A program made the translations under genes and the position numbers. A DNA stretch of 64,000 nucleotides, from contig JAYFNB010000025.1 of the NCBI GenBank assembly GCA_034933685.1, positions 1 to 64,000 on the forward strand, in the 5' to 3' direction. The first letter of the stretch is position 1, and each line of letters opens with the position of its first letter. Positions 25,699 through 35,445 of this stretch are shown in pieces. The DNA is from UBA8514 sp034933685. Its GTDB lineage: Bacteria; Bacillota; Clostridia; Lachnospirales; Anaerotignaceae. The notes under the pieces were generated by a model. The model saw only the letters and a program-made list of their open reading frames with translations. It was not told where the DNA came from and searched no databases.

Positions 25699-26646
25699 TT
25701 AGCTCATTGAATTTGTTGAACCAAGAACATCTGTAATTTTCTTTTCCACCATTGCTTCAATATCATTTCTTGCATCGCCAAGATAACCTCTTGGGTCAAA
25801 AGCTTCAGGTTTTTCAACTAAAGCTTTTCTAACAGCTGCAGTCATTGCAAGACGAATATCTGTATCCATATTTATTTTGCAAACAGCCATTTCACTTGCT
25901 TTACGAAGCATTTCAACAGGAATACCGCTTGCTCCTTTAATTTGTCCGCCAAACTCGTTACACATTGCAACTGTGTTTTGATCAACAGAAGATGCTCCGT
26001 GAAGGACGATAGGGTAGTTATGGAAACCAGCAGCTTCCAATTTTTCTGTAATAGTTTTAAGTCTGTCAAAGTCAAGCTTTGCTTCGCCCTTAAATTTATA
26101 TGCACCATGGCTTGTACCAATTGCAATTGCAAGTGAATCTACGCCAGTACGTGTAACGAAGTCTAAAGCCTGGTCAGGGTCTGTATAAGTTGCACCTTCA
26201 GCGGCAACCTTAACTTCATCTTCAACACCAGCAAGCTTGCCAAGTTCAGCCTCAACAACAACACCTCTTGCATGTGCATAATCCACAATCTCTTTTGTTT
26301 TAGCAATGTTCTCTTCATAATCAAAGTGTGAACCGTCAAACATAACAGATGTAAAGCCTACCTCAATACATTCTTTACAAATTTCAAAGTCAGCACCGTG
26401 ATCTAAGTGAAGGGCAATGTCAAGACCTGTTTCAGCAACAGCAGCGTCTACAATAGCTTTTAAATAATGTGGATGCATATACTTTAAAGCACTTTTTGAA
26501 ACCTGAAGTATTACTGCGGAATTTTGCTTTTTGCAAGCATTAACAATTGCCTGTACAATTTCCATATTATTGATGTTAAAAGCGCCTATAGAATACTTTC
26601 CTTCAAAAGCTTTTTCGAACATCTTCTTTGTTGTAACTAAAGCCAT
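25699..26646 (-). CDS. fba: Class II fructose-bisphosphate aldolase
   Basis: A 315-residue zinc-dependent aldolase of glycolysis and gluconeogenesis. Catalytic Asp82 and metal ligand His83 lie in HLDHGAD. Further metal ligands fall in VEAELGKLAG, GTSHGAYK and VLHGASSV. The shorter start at 26646 (MALVTTKKMF) follows AAAGGTGG; an in-frame ATG six codons earlier overlaps that site. Single-gene transcription unit facing gatB. Confidence 0.94.
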   Translation of the reverse strand: MALVTTKKMFEKAFEGKYSIGAFNINNMEIVQAIVNACKKQNSAVILQVSKSALKYMHPHYLKAIVDAAVAETGLDIALHLDHGADFEICKECIEVGFTSVMFDGSHFDYEENIAKTKEIVDYAHARGVVVEAELGKLAGVEDEVKVAAEGATYTDPDQALDFVTRTGVDSLAIAIGTSHGAYKFKGEAKLDFDRLKTITEKLEAAGFHNYPIVLHGASSVDQNTVAMCNEFGGQIKGASGIPVEMLRKASEMAVCKINMDTDIRLAMTAAVRKALVEKPEAFDPRGYLGDARNDIEAMVEKKITDVLGSTNSMS

Positions 26647-26749
26647 AAAAGTACCACCTTTCATTTTCCATATTAAAAAATTATTTATTCAATGTAAATT
26701 ATAATACTTTTGGCAAGTTTATACAAGCAAATTAATTTTACAATAAGTG

Positions 26750-26778
26750 TTTAAATTTTTAAAAATGTGTGCTATAAT
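26750..26778 (+). promoter_or_regulatory. Promoter of lspA and the following RNA
   Basis: TATAAT at 26773-26778 preceded by TGC (extended -10), with TTTAAA 17 bp upstream (26750-26755). The 6S RNA follows lspA without a clear promoter of its own, so this promoter may serve both. Confidence 0.55.
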
Positions 26779-26822
26779 AGCATTACAAAAAACAAAAATG
26801 TGTTTTAGGGATGGGTATTTTA

Positions 26823-27269
26823 ATGGTATATTTATTGATTATTTTTATAATAATAGCAATAGACCAATTTACAAAAAAGATAGTTTGCGATAACTTGAGG
26901 CTTGAAGAAAAGCATGAAACAAAAAATTCAAATATTTTGTTTTGGCATAGAAAAAACACTGGTGTTTCATATAGCAGTTTCAGCAAATATCCGAAACAGG
27001 TCACTATTGTTACTGGTATTTTTACCATATTGAGTTTTTTAGCTTTTTTATTTATAATACCTATTAAAGGCATGAAAATAATTAAAACGGGGTTTGCTTT
27101 TGTAATTGGCGGTGCTGTAGGCAATTTAGTTGACCGCTTAAGGAATAATTGTGTAACCGATTTTATATATTTAAAGAGTAGGTATTCACCTATATTTAAC
27201 GTGGCAGATATTTTTGTTGTTATGGGTGCTGCGATGGTATTTATTTCATCAAATTTTAAAAGAAATTGA
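26823..27269 (+). CDS. lspA: Lipoprotein signal peptidase (signal peptidase II)
   Basis: A 148-residue membrane aspartyl protease that cleaves lipoprotein signal peptides before the lipid-modified Cys. Four hydrophobic segments are visible. The two catalytic Asp residues lie in CVTDFIY (about 113) and FNVADIF (about 129), with the conserved GGAVGNLVDR before them. The start at 26823 has AGGGATGGG 7 nt upstream; the ATG at 26811 lies inside that site. Many lipoproteins in this window (binding proteins, the SpoIID-like protein) would be its substrates. Confidence 0.9.
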   Translation: MVYLLIIFIIIAIDQFTKKIVCDNLRLEEKHETKNSNILFWHRKNTGVSYSSFSKYPKQVTIVTGIFTILSFLAFLFIIPIKGMKIIKTGFAFVIGGAVGNLVDRLRNNCVTDFIYLKSRYSPIFNVADIFVVMGAAMVFISSNFKRN

Positions 27270-27274
27270 TAATA

Positions 27275-27457
27275 AACCTGGGGTGTTCGACACCCTGTCT
27301 ATTTTGAACCTACATTTCTTATAAGGGAATCCTACACACTACTGATATGTCAGGCCCCAAGATAATTCCCTTTGGGCGGGGGAAGGCAGAATCAGCGGTT
27401 GCGGATACCCACCTAGCGTAGGCTAGGTGTCAAAAGGCAGGAACGGCATTCTGGGTT
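27275..27457 (+). ncRNA. ssrS: 6S RNA
   Basis: A non-coding stretch of about 183 nt able to form the 6S rod. AACCTGGGGTG (27275-27285) pairs along its length with CATTCTGGGTT (27447-27457) using G-U pairs; after an internal loop CCTGTC (27294-27299) pairs with GGCAGG (27436-27441). The large central bubble and the GCGGTTGCGG region fit the open-promoter mimic that binds housekeeping RNA polymerase. It resembles clostridial 6S RNAs as I remember them; a covariance search would settle it. Confidence 0.78.
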
Positions 27458-27476
27458 ACAATCTTATTAAACTTAA

Positions 27477-27501
27477 GGCGAGATTTTTTCTCGTCTTTTT
27501 T
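27477..27501 (+). terminator. Intrinsic terminator after 6S RNA
   Basis: GGCGAG (27477-27482) pairs with CTCGTC (27490-27495, one G-U), followed by TTTTTT. Confidence 0.75.
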
Positions 27502-27564
27502 GTTATATTAAATTCAATTTGAAATAAAATAGATATAGTACAAACCTGTAGGGGAGGGGTAGCT

Positions 27565-29952
27565 GTGAAAAAAATAATAATTGTGCTAATGATGATGACA
27601 TTCTTCATTAGTGGATGCACAGCAGAAGTTGATGAATCAAAAGAGATAGGCAGTGTAATAACCGAGAGTAAGCATGACGAGACAAAAGATAAGCTAGGTG
27701 AAAATATACCTGTTTTGCGTAGCGTTGCAGCAAAAATGATTGCTCTTACTATGAGTGACTCTGATGAAATAGTATCAATGGACAAAGAGATAAATTTTAC
27801 AGATGTTGCTGAAACAGATTGGTACTATCCATATGTAAACAGGGTGTGCTACTTGGGTTATATGCAGGGAACTAATGAAGGATTTATGCCAAATGAGCCA
27901 CTAAATTTGTATCAAGCACAAATATTAATTAATAAAATTTCCACTGAAAAAATTGAACTTAATGAAAGTGATAAGGAAAAGGCTGTATCTTATAGGTTAT
28001 GGTGTCAGCTTTTTGCTAAAGCAATTAAAGAAAGAATGGAAGAATTTGAGTTGACTGAAAAAACTATAAGTGTATTTGCAACTACCGAAAACGGAAATAT
28101 GCCATCTTGGACAGCATCAACCAGCGAAGGTGTGTTTAAATACCATGGATACGCTTTGGATGCTTACGTAGATAAAACAATAAGCGTATTAGTCAAAGGG
28201 GACGAAATTGTAGGAATTATAGATTTGGTGAGCAACAATGCATGCTTTGAAAATGCATACGTGAGCAAAAATAGTAATGGGAAATGCAATGTTGTGTACG
28301 AGAGCGGAAACCGCACTATGAAGTATGACGGTGACGTTTCTTTTCCAATTGGAACAATAACTGTAAAAGACGGAGAAATTTTATCAGCAGTTTTCGTAGA
28401 AAATACCACTAGGGATACAATTAAGTTAGCAGACAGCAAAAGAATATCCCTTGAAGGAGTAGGCGATATTCCTGCGGATGATAAGTTTAAAATTTACGAT
28501 GTGACTAATGAAAATCAAGTTATCTGTAAAGGTATTTCATCTCTTACTTGCGGAAGCGATATTGCAAATTTTTATCGTAAAGATGGAATCATTTGTGGAG
28601 CCATTATCACTAAAAAATCTGACCCCAAGAAAATCCGAACTGTTATTGGCACAACAAATTTTCAAGGATATGTTCATTCTTCAGTGAGTTTAAATGCTTT
28701 AAACGGAATGAAAATTTCATGTTCAGAGGGTACGGTTGAAACAAAGGAACTGAATTTAACTTTGGATAATAGCAACGAATATTTTGGACAGTTAACACGC
28801 ATTTATGTGACTCCAAAAAATAGTGGTGATATTATTTCTATTACTTCTATCGAAAGAAATTGGGTTGATAAAATCCCCAAATACAGAGGTACAATTGAGA
28901 TTGAAAAACGTGAAGACGGTTTTGTCATTGTAAATGAGGTTGACATGGAAACATATGTGGAAGCTGTTATTCCAAGTGAAATGCCTACTTCCTATGGAAT
29001 TGAGGCGGCGAAGGTTCAGGCGGTTTCAGCACGAAGTTATGCTTACAATCAGTATGCTGCAAATAAGTATCATAGCTATGGTGCAAATGTGGACGATTCC
29101 GTTTTGTGTCAGGTATATAACAATGTAGCGCCAAACGAAACTTCAAAAAAAGCAGCTAAAGAAACTGAAGGAATTTGCCTAACCTATAACGGAGAAGTAA
29201 TTAGCGCCAACTTTTTTTCAACTTCTTGCGGTACTTTTGCATCAAGCGGAGAAGTTTGGGCTTCAGACAATGGCAGGATATTTCCTGCTGAAACAAAGGA
29301 ATATTTACAGGCTCACTGCAATTTTGGAAAAACTCTTAATAACGAGGAAAATGTGAAGGAATTTTTAAAAAATCCAGATAATTCTGCATACGACAGTTGG
29401 GTTAACTGGTATAGGTGGAGCGTTAAAATGACAGGCGAAGAAATATCCGCAGCCATAAATAAAAACATTGAATTTGCATGGAAAAAGTACCCGTTGTTGG
29501 TAAAAACGATGCAATCTGATGGAAGTTATAAAAGCAGAAGTGTAAGCAATATAGGCAAAATCAAAAGCATTTCAGTTGTAAAACGCGGTGAAGGCGGAAA
29601 TATAATGGAGCTTAAACTGGTAGGCGAAAAAGCAACTATTCTTCTTAAAACGGAGTATGTTATAAGAACAATACTTCGTCCTGTAAGCTATAATGGTTCA
29701 GTTGTTAACACTGTGCTTAGTGATGGAAAACAGATGGCAAACTATGCTATTATGCCTAGTGCATTTTTCACAATGGATATAACAAGTGATGAAAATGGTT
29801 TTGCTAGTGAAATTGTATTTACAGGTGGTGGAAATGGTCATGGTGTAGGAATGAGCCAAAATGGTGTTAAAGGTATGGCAGACAGCGGCTTTGGTTATTC
29901 AGAAATTTTACAATATTACTACAAAGGCACAGAACTAAACAAAAAGCTTTGA
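27565..29952 (+). CDS. SpoIID/LytB-domain lipoprotein with N-terminal SLH-like segment
   Basis: A 795-residue exported protein. The N-terminus ends in the lipobox ISGC (about Cys18). An SLH-like repeat follows (DVAETDWYYPYVNRVCYLGYM, about 72-92), then a large middle region of unknown fold. The C-terminal third is a SpoIID domain: DMETYVEAVIPSEMP, AKVQAVSARSYAYNQY, FFSTSCGTFASSGEVW and GNGHGVGMSQNGVKGMA. SpoIID enzymes are lytic transglycosylases acting on denuded glycan; classic SpoIID is about 340 residues, so this is a larger relative, perhaps in cell-wall remodelling. GTG start behind GGGGAGGGG. Confidence 0.85.
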   Translation: MKKIIIVLMMMTFFISGCTAEVDESKEIGSVITESKHDETKDKLGENIPVLRSVAAKMIALTMSDSDEIVSMDKEINFTDVAETDWYYPYVNRVCYLGYMQGTNEGFMPNEPLNLYQAQILINKISTEKIELNESDKEKAVSYRLWCQLFAKAIKERMEEFELTEKTISVFATTENGNMPSWTASTSEGVFKYHGYALDAYVDKTISVLVKGDEIVGIIDLVSNNACFENAYVSKNSNGKCNVVYESGNRTMKYDGDVSFPIGTITVKDGEILSAVFVENTTRDTIKLADSKRISLEGVGDIPADDKFKIYDVTNENQVICKGISSLTCGSDIANFYRKDGIICGAIITKKSDPKKIRTVIGTTNFQGYVHSSVSLNALNGMKISCSEGTVETKELNLTLDNSNEYFGQLTRIYVTPKNSGDIISITSIERNWVDKIPKYRGTIEIEKREDGFVIVNEVDMETYVEAVIPSEMPTSYGIEAAKVQAVSARSYAYNQYAANKYHSYGANVDDSVLCQVYNNVAPNETSKKAAKETEGICLTYNGEVISANFFSTSCGTFASSGEVWASDNGRIFPAETKEYLQAHCNFGKTLNNEENVKEFLKNPDNSAYDSWVNWYRWSVKMTGEEISAAINKNIEFAWKKYPLLVKTMQSDGSYKSRSVSNIGKIKSISVVKRGEGGNIMELKLVGEKATILLKTEYVIRTILRPVSYNGSVVNTVLSDGKQMANYAIMPSAFFTMDITSDENGFASEIVFTGGGNGHGVGMSQNGVKGMADSGFGYSEILQYYYKGTELNKKL

Positions 29953-30022
29953 ACTTTGTGAAGAAAGATGGTAAAATTTTAGAAAGTGAAAAGAGGTTAT
30001 GTACAAAAGAAGGAGTTTTAAT

Positions 30023-31555
30023 ATGCTTTCTAAAATAACAAGCTGTGGAATAATTGGCGTTGATGGATTTTTAGTTGCAGTTGAGGTGGACGTAAGTAAT
30101 GGTCTGCCTGCAATAGATTTGGTTGGACTGCCAGACTCCGCAGTGAAGGAATCTAAAGAAAGGGTACGCACTGCCATAAAAAACAGCGGTTTTCAGTTCC
30201 CTGTGAAAAGAATAACGGTTAACCTTGCCCCAGCAGATATGAAAAAAGAAGGTCCTTGCTTTGACTTGCCTATTGCAGTTGGAATTTTGACTTGCTGTGG
30301 AATTATTTCTGCCGAAAGCGTAGCGAATACCATGATTACAGGTGAGTTGTCCTTAGATGGCTCGGTAAATGGTGTAAACGGTGTTTTGCCTATGGTTTAC
30401 AGTGCCTTTAAAAGTGGAATTACACGTTTCATTGTGCCGAAAGACAATGCTGACGAAGCGGCCTTGGTGCAGTGTGCAGAGATTTTTCCAGTGGAAAATT
30501 TAAAACAACTTTGCGACCATCTTAATGGGCAAAAAAAACTTGAACCCCATTGTGTTGATATTGAGCAAATATTTTGCATTAATGGAGACAAGGAAATATT
30601 AGATTTTGCCGATGTTAAGGGACAGGAAAGTGTGAAGCGTGCCATGGAAATTGCGGCGGCTGGGTATCACAACATACTTATGGTTGGGCCTCCTGGCTCT
30701 GGCAAAACAATGCTTGCAAAGCGAATGCCATCTATTATGCCAGATTTAACTTTTGAAGAATGTGTTGAGATTACTAAAATTTACAGTGTTTCTGGTTTGT
30801 TGTCTAATAAAAGTGCTTTAATAAATAAGCGTCCATTTAGGTCACCACACCATACAATTTCTGCGTCAGCACTTACAGGAGGTGGACGCATTCCGAAACC
30901 TGGTGAAATTTCACTTGCAAACAAAGGGGTGCTGTTTTTAGATGAACTTCCAGAGTTTGCAAGAAATGCTCTTGAAATTATGCGTCAACCACTTGAGGAT
31001 GGAAACGTTACAATATCCAGGGTGAACGGAACGGTTACATACCCTTCGGATTTTATGCTTTTGGCGGCAATGAATCCATGCCCGTGCGGATACCTTGGTG
31101 ATGGAGATAAATGCCATTGCACTCAAAACGAAATAATCAAGTATACAAGCAAGATAAGTGGTCCATTGTTAGATAGAATAGATATTCAGGTTGAGGCTAG
31201 TTCCATAAAGTATGATGACTTAAACAGTAACGAAAAACAGGAATCATCGGCTGATATAAAAAGCAGAGTTGTTCGTGCACATAAGTTGCAACTGGAACGG
31301 TATAAAAACGATAATATTCAATTTAACAGCCAGCTTACAGCACCACTAATTGAAAAATACTGTGCACTGGGGCAAAAGGAGCAATCACTTTTAAAGGCGG
31401 CGTTTGACAGGCTTAATTTAAGTGCCCGTGGATACCATAAAATATTAAAAATGGCACGTACTGTTGCCGACCTTGACCAAAGTAAAAATATAACTGCAAG
31501 GCATTTGGCAGAGGTTATACAATACCGAAGCTTGGACAGAAAATATTTAATGTAA
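30023..31555 (+). CDS. YifB/ComM-family Mg-chelatase-like AAA+ ATPase
   Basis: A 510-residue protein: an N-terminal ChlI/Lon-protease-like domain (about 1-165), an AAA+ module with Walker A GPPGSGKTMLAKRMP and Walker B GVLFLDELPEF, a Cys-rich loop (MNPCPCGYLGDGDKCHC) and a C-terminal lid. ComM proteins are hexameric helicases that aid branch migration during natural transformation in some bacteria; the role in Clostridia is less clear. The ATG at 30023 is chosen from AAGAAGGAG 7 nt upstream. Confidence 0.9.
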   Translation: MLSKITSCGIIGVDGFLVAVEVDVSNGLPAIDLVGLPDSAVKESKERVRTAIKNSGFQFPVKRITVNLAPADMKKEGPCFDLPIAVGILTCCGIISAESVANTMITGELSLDGSVNGVNGVLPMVYSAFKSGITRFIVPKDNADEAALVQCAEIFPVENLKQLCDHLNGQKKLEPHCVDIEQIFCINGDKEILDFADVKGQESVKRAMEIAAAGYHNILMVGPPGSGKTMLAKRMPSIMPDLTFEECVEITKIYSVSGLLSNKSALINKRPFRSPHHTISASALTGGGRIPKPGEISLANKGVLFLDELPEFARNALEIMRQPLEDGNVTISRVNGTVTYPSDFMLLAAMNPCPCGYLGDGDKCHCTQNEIIKYTSKISGPLLDRIDIQVEASSIKYDDLNSNEKQESSADIKSRVVRAHKLQLERYKNDNIQFNSQLTAPLIEKYCALGQKEQSLLKAAFDRLNLSARGYHKILKMARTVADLDQSKNITARHLAEVIQYRSLDRKYLM

Positions 31556-31601
31556 ATAAAATCAGTCGTTTTGCATACCTTATTGTATTGGAGGTGAGCT
31601 G

Positions 31602-32195
31602 ATGGCTGATTTTATTTTGTATTTATCTGGGATTATTAACAGTTTAGGGTATTTAGGAATTTTTGGAGCCGCTGCTTTGGAATATGCGTGCTTTCCTGTT
31701 TCAAGTGAAATTTTACTGCCGTTTATAGGATATTCAGTATACATGGGTAGACTGAACTTGCCGCTTGCCGTGCTATTTAGTACCATTGGTGGTGTTATTG
31801 GGTGCAGTTTTTGCTATGGTGCAGGCCGATTTGGCCGTGGAATTATGGATAATATATTTGCAAAACGCTTTTGCTCTGTAAAACAAGGTATTGAAAAAGC
31901 AGAAAAATATTTTGTTAATTCTGGAAAACATTCTGTATTTTTTGGCAGATTAATGCCAATTGTGCGCACTTACATATCATTCCCTGCAGGAATGGCAAAA
32001 ATGAATTATCTAACTTTTTTAGGATATTCGTCGGCAGGCGCACTTTTGTGGAATACCTTCCTTATTTCCCTTGGTTATTACATGGGTGAGCATTGGGAGA
32101 AAATTTCATTATTTTTTGGAAATAACAAAATAGCGATAAGCCTTATTGTTTTAATGCTAGTTGGTATTGTTTGGGTAAACAAAAAAAAGAGGTAA
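31602..32195 (+). CDS. DedA-family membrane protein
   Basis: A 197-residue polytopic protein with the DedA motifs FPVSSEILLPFIGY, GCSFCYGAGRFGRG and FFGRLMPIVRTYISFPAGMAKM. The family is linked to undecaprenyl phosphate or phospholipid flipping and membrane homeostasis. It follows the YifB gene by 46 nt behind GGAGGTGA and ends in a terminator that overlaps its stop codon. Confidence 0.9.
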   Translation: MADFILYLSGIINSLGYLGIFGAAALEYACFPVSSEILLPFIGYSVYMGRLNLPLAVLFSTIGGVIGCSFCYGAGRFGRGIMDNIFAKRFCSVKQGIEKAEKYFVNSGKHSVFFGRLMPIVRTYISFPAGMAKMNYLTFLGYSSAGALLWNTFLISLGYYMGEHWEKISLFFGNNKIAISLIVLMLVGIVWVNKKKR

Positions 32196-32217
32196 GGCAA
32201 TATATTTAATGCCTTAC
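32192..32217. terminator. Hairpin at the ends of convergent genes
   Basis: GTAAGGCA (32192-32199) pairs with TGCCTTAC (32210-32217). It overlaps the stop of the DedA gene and the last codons of the LysR gene on the other strand, an economical bidirectional terminator. T-runs are weak. Confidence 0.5.
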
Positions 32218-33176
32218 TTCTCGGAGTTAAATTTGTATATTACATCTTTTGAAAATGATATAAATTCAGACATAGCCTGACTAACATATCGGTTCTTTTT
32301 GTGCGCAAACACAATATTACGCTTAGAAAGAGGGCTGCTAATTTTATAAAACACAACCTCAGTGCGTGGATAACCATATATTATAACTTTGTCGGTAACA
32401 AAAGCTATTCCCATACCCATGCAAGCTACGTTGTAGCTTGTCATTAACTGGTCTAGGTACATAATTACACGAGGATTAAAACCAGCCTCATTGCAAAGAG
32501 ATAGGGCGCGTTCACCCATATCGTTGCCTTTGCGCAAAAAAATGAAAGCTTCACTTCTAAAGTTATCTAGATTAACAGATGGAAAATCATCGCTTAAATG
32601 TTTTTTTTGCTTTATATCCTTAGCGCTAAGCTGATAATTTCTAAGAGTTGTATTTATTGTTAAATCTTTAGGAACAGCAACCAGAACATTTTCTTTTAGC
32701 ACAGGATAAACTGTATATACATTTTCATTAAAATCAAAGCTGTCCATAACCAAATCAAGGCTTTCACCAAGCAAATCCACGTTCAGTTGTGAAGAATGCG
32801 CTTCAATCAGGTCAATTTGTATGCCAGGATGTCGTTTAGAAAATTTTGAAATTGCGTGTGGAAGTATAAAGGACGAAAAAAAGTTTGAACCACCTATTTT
32901 AAGATGACCACTTTTTAGATTTCCCATGTCATTTAGCTTACATTGAAGGTCATTTTGCACGCTTAAAATTTCTTCAACAGCCTGTATGAAGGTTTTGCCA
33001 GCTTCTGTAAGCAGCAATGGTGATACGCTCCTGTCAAATAGAACCGCACCTGCTTCACGCTCAACTTTTTTTATGGCGGTGCTTAAGGCCGGCTGGGATA
33101 TGCCAAGGTTTGACGCTGCCTTGGAAAAATTTTTTTCCTTATATACTTCGTAAACATATTTCATATATTGAAGCAT
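32214..33176 (-). CDS. LysR-family transcriptional regulator
   Basis: A 320-residue LTTR: N-terminal winged helix-turn-helix (FSKAASNLGISQPALSTAIKKVE, about 17-40) and a C-terminal substrate-binding domain (about 90-300). The start lies behind GGAGGAAA. No divergent target gene sits next to it; a DUF523 gene lies upstream on the same strand. The ligand and targets are unknown. Confidence 0.9.
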   Translation of the reverse strand: MLQYMKYVYEVYKEKNFSKAASNLGISQPALSTAIKKVEREAGAVLFDRSVSPLLLTEAGKTFIQAVEEILSVQNDLQCKLNDMGNLKSGHLKIGGSNFFSSFILPHAISKFSKRHPGIQIDLIEAHSSQLNVDLLGESLDLVMDSFDFNENVYTVYPVLKENVLVAVPKDLTINTTLRNYQLSAKDIKQKKHLSDDFPSVNLDNFRSEAFIFLRKGNDMGERALSLCNEAGFNPRVIMYLDQLMTSYNVACMGMGIAFVTDKVIIYGYPRTEVVFYKISSPLSKRNIVFAHKKNRYVSQAMSEFISFSKDVIYKFNSEK

Positions 33177-33238
33177 ATATTTCCTCCTTTAGAACAAAAA
33201 GGCCTAGAAGAAGGCTAAAAGGTCTTTTTACTTTAAGT

Positions 33239-33655
33239 TTAAATATCTTTTTCAGTTTTAACAGTAAAGCCATTTTCCTTTAAAAGATTGGCGGTAATTC
33301 CATTACCATCAATTAATGTGGAAGTGAAAGTGCCGTCATAAATTTTTCCAAGACCACAGGAGGGACTATTGCTTTTTAACACAACAAGCTGTGCGCCTGA
33401 CATTTTGGCAATTTTTAATACTTCATTTGCACCTTTTTCAAATTCTTGAGTGAATACGTTACCATAGGAATCCACTACGTTGCTATCCTTAATTTCTACA
33501 GGATTCCTTGGTGTAGGAAGTCCGCCAAGCTGTTCTGGACAAACTGGTATAAGGGTGTGCCTTCCCAACAAGGCATTTATATTGGGGTAATCTTTAATTT
33601 CACCGTTATATTTACAGCCTATTCCCACAAGACAGGCGCTTATAAGTATAATCAT
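33239..33655 (-). CDS. DUF523 family protein
   Basis: A 138-residue protein of the DUF523 (YbbK-like) family, recognised by SACLVGIGCKYNG at the N-terminus and VVLKSNSPSCGLGKIYDG in the second half. The conserved cysteines (SACL, GCKY, SPSCG) suggest metal or thiol chemistry, but the function is not established. It lies 2 nt after prfC on the same strand, so the two are probably co-transcribed. Confidence 0.82.
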   Translation of the reverse strand: MIILISACLVGIGCKYNGEIKDYPNINALLGRHTLIPVCPEQLGGLPTPRNPVEIKDSNVVDSYGNVFTQEFEKGANEVLKIAKMSGAQLVVLKSNSPSCGLGKIYDGTFTSTLIDGNGITANLLKENGFTVKTEKDI

Positions 33656-33657
33656 AA

Positions 33658-35247
33658 TTAATTAAGCTCGCTTTCAACATCCAATGCTTCAACCAGCATA
33701 ACATCCTCATTTCTTTCAGCAAAGGTATTCAGTGTATATTGGTTAGCAAATAATAATAATGGACGCATAAAATGGTCATAAACAATCATAGTACGTGCGT
33801 TTTCATACTGTTTTAAACTCTCAGGGTCATCAGTTTTAACCCAGCGTACAACGTTGAAATTAAGGCTTTCCATTCGAATATCGCAATTATATTCATTTTT
33901 AAGACGGTATTCAAAAACTTCAAACTGAAGCACACCAACGGCACCAAGCACGACTTCGTTATATTCATTGGTATAAACCTGTATTGCGCCTTCTTGGGCA
34001 AGCTGTTCAACACCCTTTTGAAAATGCTTTGCTTTAAGAGAATTAACAGGCCTTACACGCATAAAAAGTTCTGGTGGAAAGGTTGGCAGTGGCTCGAAGA
34101 AAAGCTTATCTTTACAGGTTGTAAGCGTATCACCAATCTGATAGTTTCCAGAATCGTAAATACCTATAATATCTCCTGCAACAGCAGTATCTACTGTTTC
34201 ACGCTCATTTGCCATAAGCATTGTACTTTGGCTAAGCTTAAGCTGTTTACCGGTACGTGAAAGGGTTACATTCATTCCACGCTCAAAAGTACCACTACAT
34301 ATGCGAAGAAAAGCAAGTCTGTCACGATGGGCAGGGTTCATATTTGCCTGTATTTTGAAAATAAAACCACTAAAAAATTCATCCGTAGGTTGAACTTCTC
34401 CGTTTGTTGTTTTTCTTCCACCAGGTGCCGGGCTCATATCAAGGAAATGCTCCAAAAAAGTTGTAACACCAAAATCTACAAGAGCAGTGCCGAAAAATAC
34501 AGGAGAAAGCTTTCCTTTTAATATTAAGTTCATATCAAATGCGTTGCCGGCTCCTTCAATAAGTTCAATTTCATTACGTAAAATTTCAAGGTTAGTTGGA
34601 GAAATAACGTCATTAAGCTCATCTCCAAAAACACCTTTTTCTCCTAATTCTATAACATAATCCGTCCTGTAAATATGCACCTTGTTATTAAGTCGGTCAT
34701 AAATTCCTTCAAATGTAAGCCCACTTCCAATTGGCCAAGTAACACTTACGGAAGGAAGACCAAGTGCCTCTTCCAAATCCTCTAGAACTTCAAGAGGGTC
34801 TTTAGCTTGCCTGTCCAGCTTATTTATAAAAGTAAAAATTGGTATTCCACGCATACTGCAAACCTTAAAAAGCTTTTTGGTTTGTGTTTCAACACCTTTT
34901 GCAGCATCAATAACCATAACTGCACTGTCTACAGATGTAAGTATTCGGTAAGTATCCTCACCGAAGTCGTTATGCCCAGGTGTATCCATAATGGATACAA
35001 TTTTGTCTCGGTATTCAAACTGCATTACAGATGAGGTTACAGAAATACCACGCTGTTTTTCAATTTCCATCCAGTCCGAGGTAGCAAATTTTGAATTTCG
35101 CCTTGCTTTAACAGTTCCTGCTTCACGTATTGCACCGCCGTGAAGAAGAAGTTTTTCTGTAAGGGTTGTTTTACCAGCATCAGGGTGAGAAATAATGCCG
35201 AAAATTCGTCTTTTGTTAATTGCCTCTAAGTTTGTATTTAATGCCAT
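33658..35247 (-). CDS. prfC: Peptide chain release factor 3
   Basis: A 529-residue translational GTPase that removes RF1/RF2 from the ribosome after termination. G1 is SHPDAGKTTLTEK, the switch I region contains the ISVTSS stretch, G3 is DTPGHNDFGEDTYR and G4 is NKLD. The RF3-specific C-terminal domain is complete. It starts behind GGAAAGGAATTAAAC. An upstream promoter is listed separately. Confidence 0.95.
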   Translation of the reverse strand: MALNTNLEAINKRRIFGIISHPDAGKTTLTEKLLLHGGAIREAGTVKARRNSKFATSDWMEIEKQRGISVTSSVMQFEYRDKIVSIMDTPGHNDFGEDTYRILTSVDSAVMVIDAAKGVETQTKKLFKVCSMRGIPIFTFINKLDRQAKDPLEVLEDLEEALGLPSVSVTWPIGSGLTFEGIYDRLNNKVHIYRTDYVIELGEKGVFGDELNDVISPTNLEILRNEIELIEGAGNAFDMNLILKGKLSPVFFGTALVDFGVTTFLEHFLDMSPAPGGRKTTNGEVQPTDEFFSGFIFKIQANMNPAHRDRLAFLRICSGTFERGMNVTLSRTGKQLKLSQSTMLMANERETVDTAVAGDIIGIYDSGNYQIGDTLTTCKDKLFFEPLPTFPPELFMRVRPVNSLKAKHFQKGVEQLAQEGAIQVYTNEYNEVVLGAVGVLQFEVFEYRLKNEYNCDIRMESLNFNVVRWVKTDDPESLKQYENARTMIVYDHFMRPLLLFANQYTLNTFAERNEDVMLVEALDVESELN

Positions 35248-35311
35248 TGTTTAATTCCTTTCCACAATATAAATATCATAATTTATATTTTAAATTAAAA
35301 GTCTAACCACT

Positions 35312-35340
35312 ATTATATGTAGTTTATAAATAAATTGCAA
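35312..35340 (-). promoter_or_regulatory. Promoter of prfC
   Basis: On the minus strand TTGCAA (35335-35340), 17-bp spacer, TATAAT (35312-35317). Transcription would start about 60 bp upstream of prfC. Confidence 0.6.
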
Positions 35341-35445
35341 CTTTTAGATTTCTTTGTTGAAATAATGTGGCGACCTATGATAAAATATTGCTGAAAAATG
35401 TAGAATTCTACTAGCAATTTTATGGAAAATTTCAGTATAATTATA

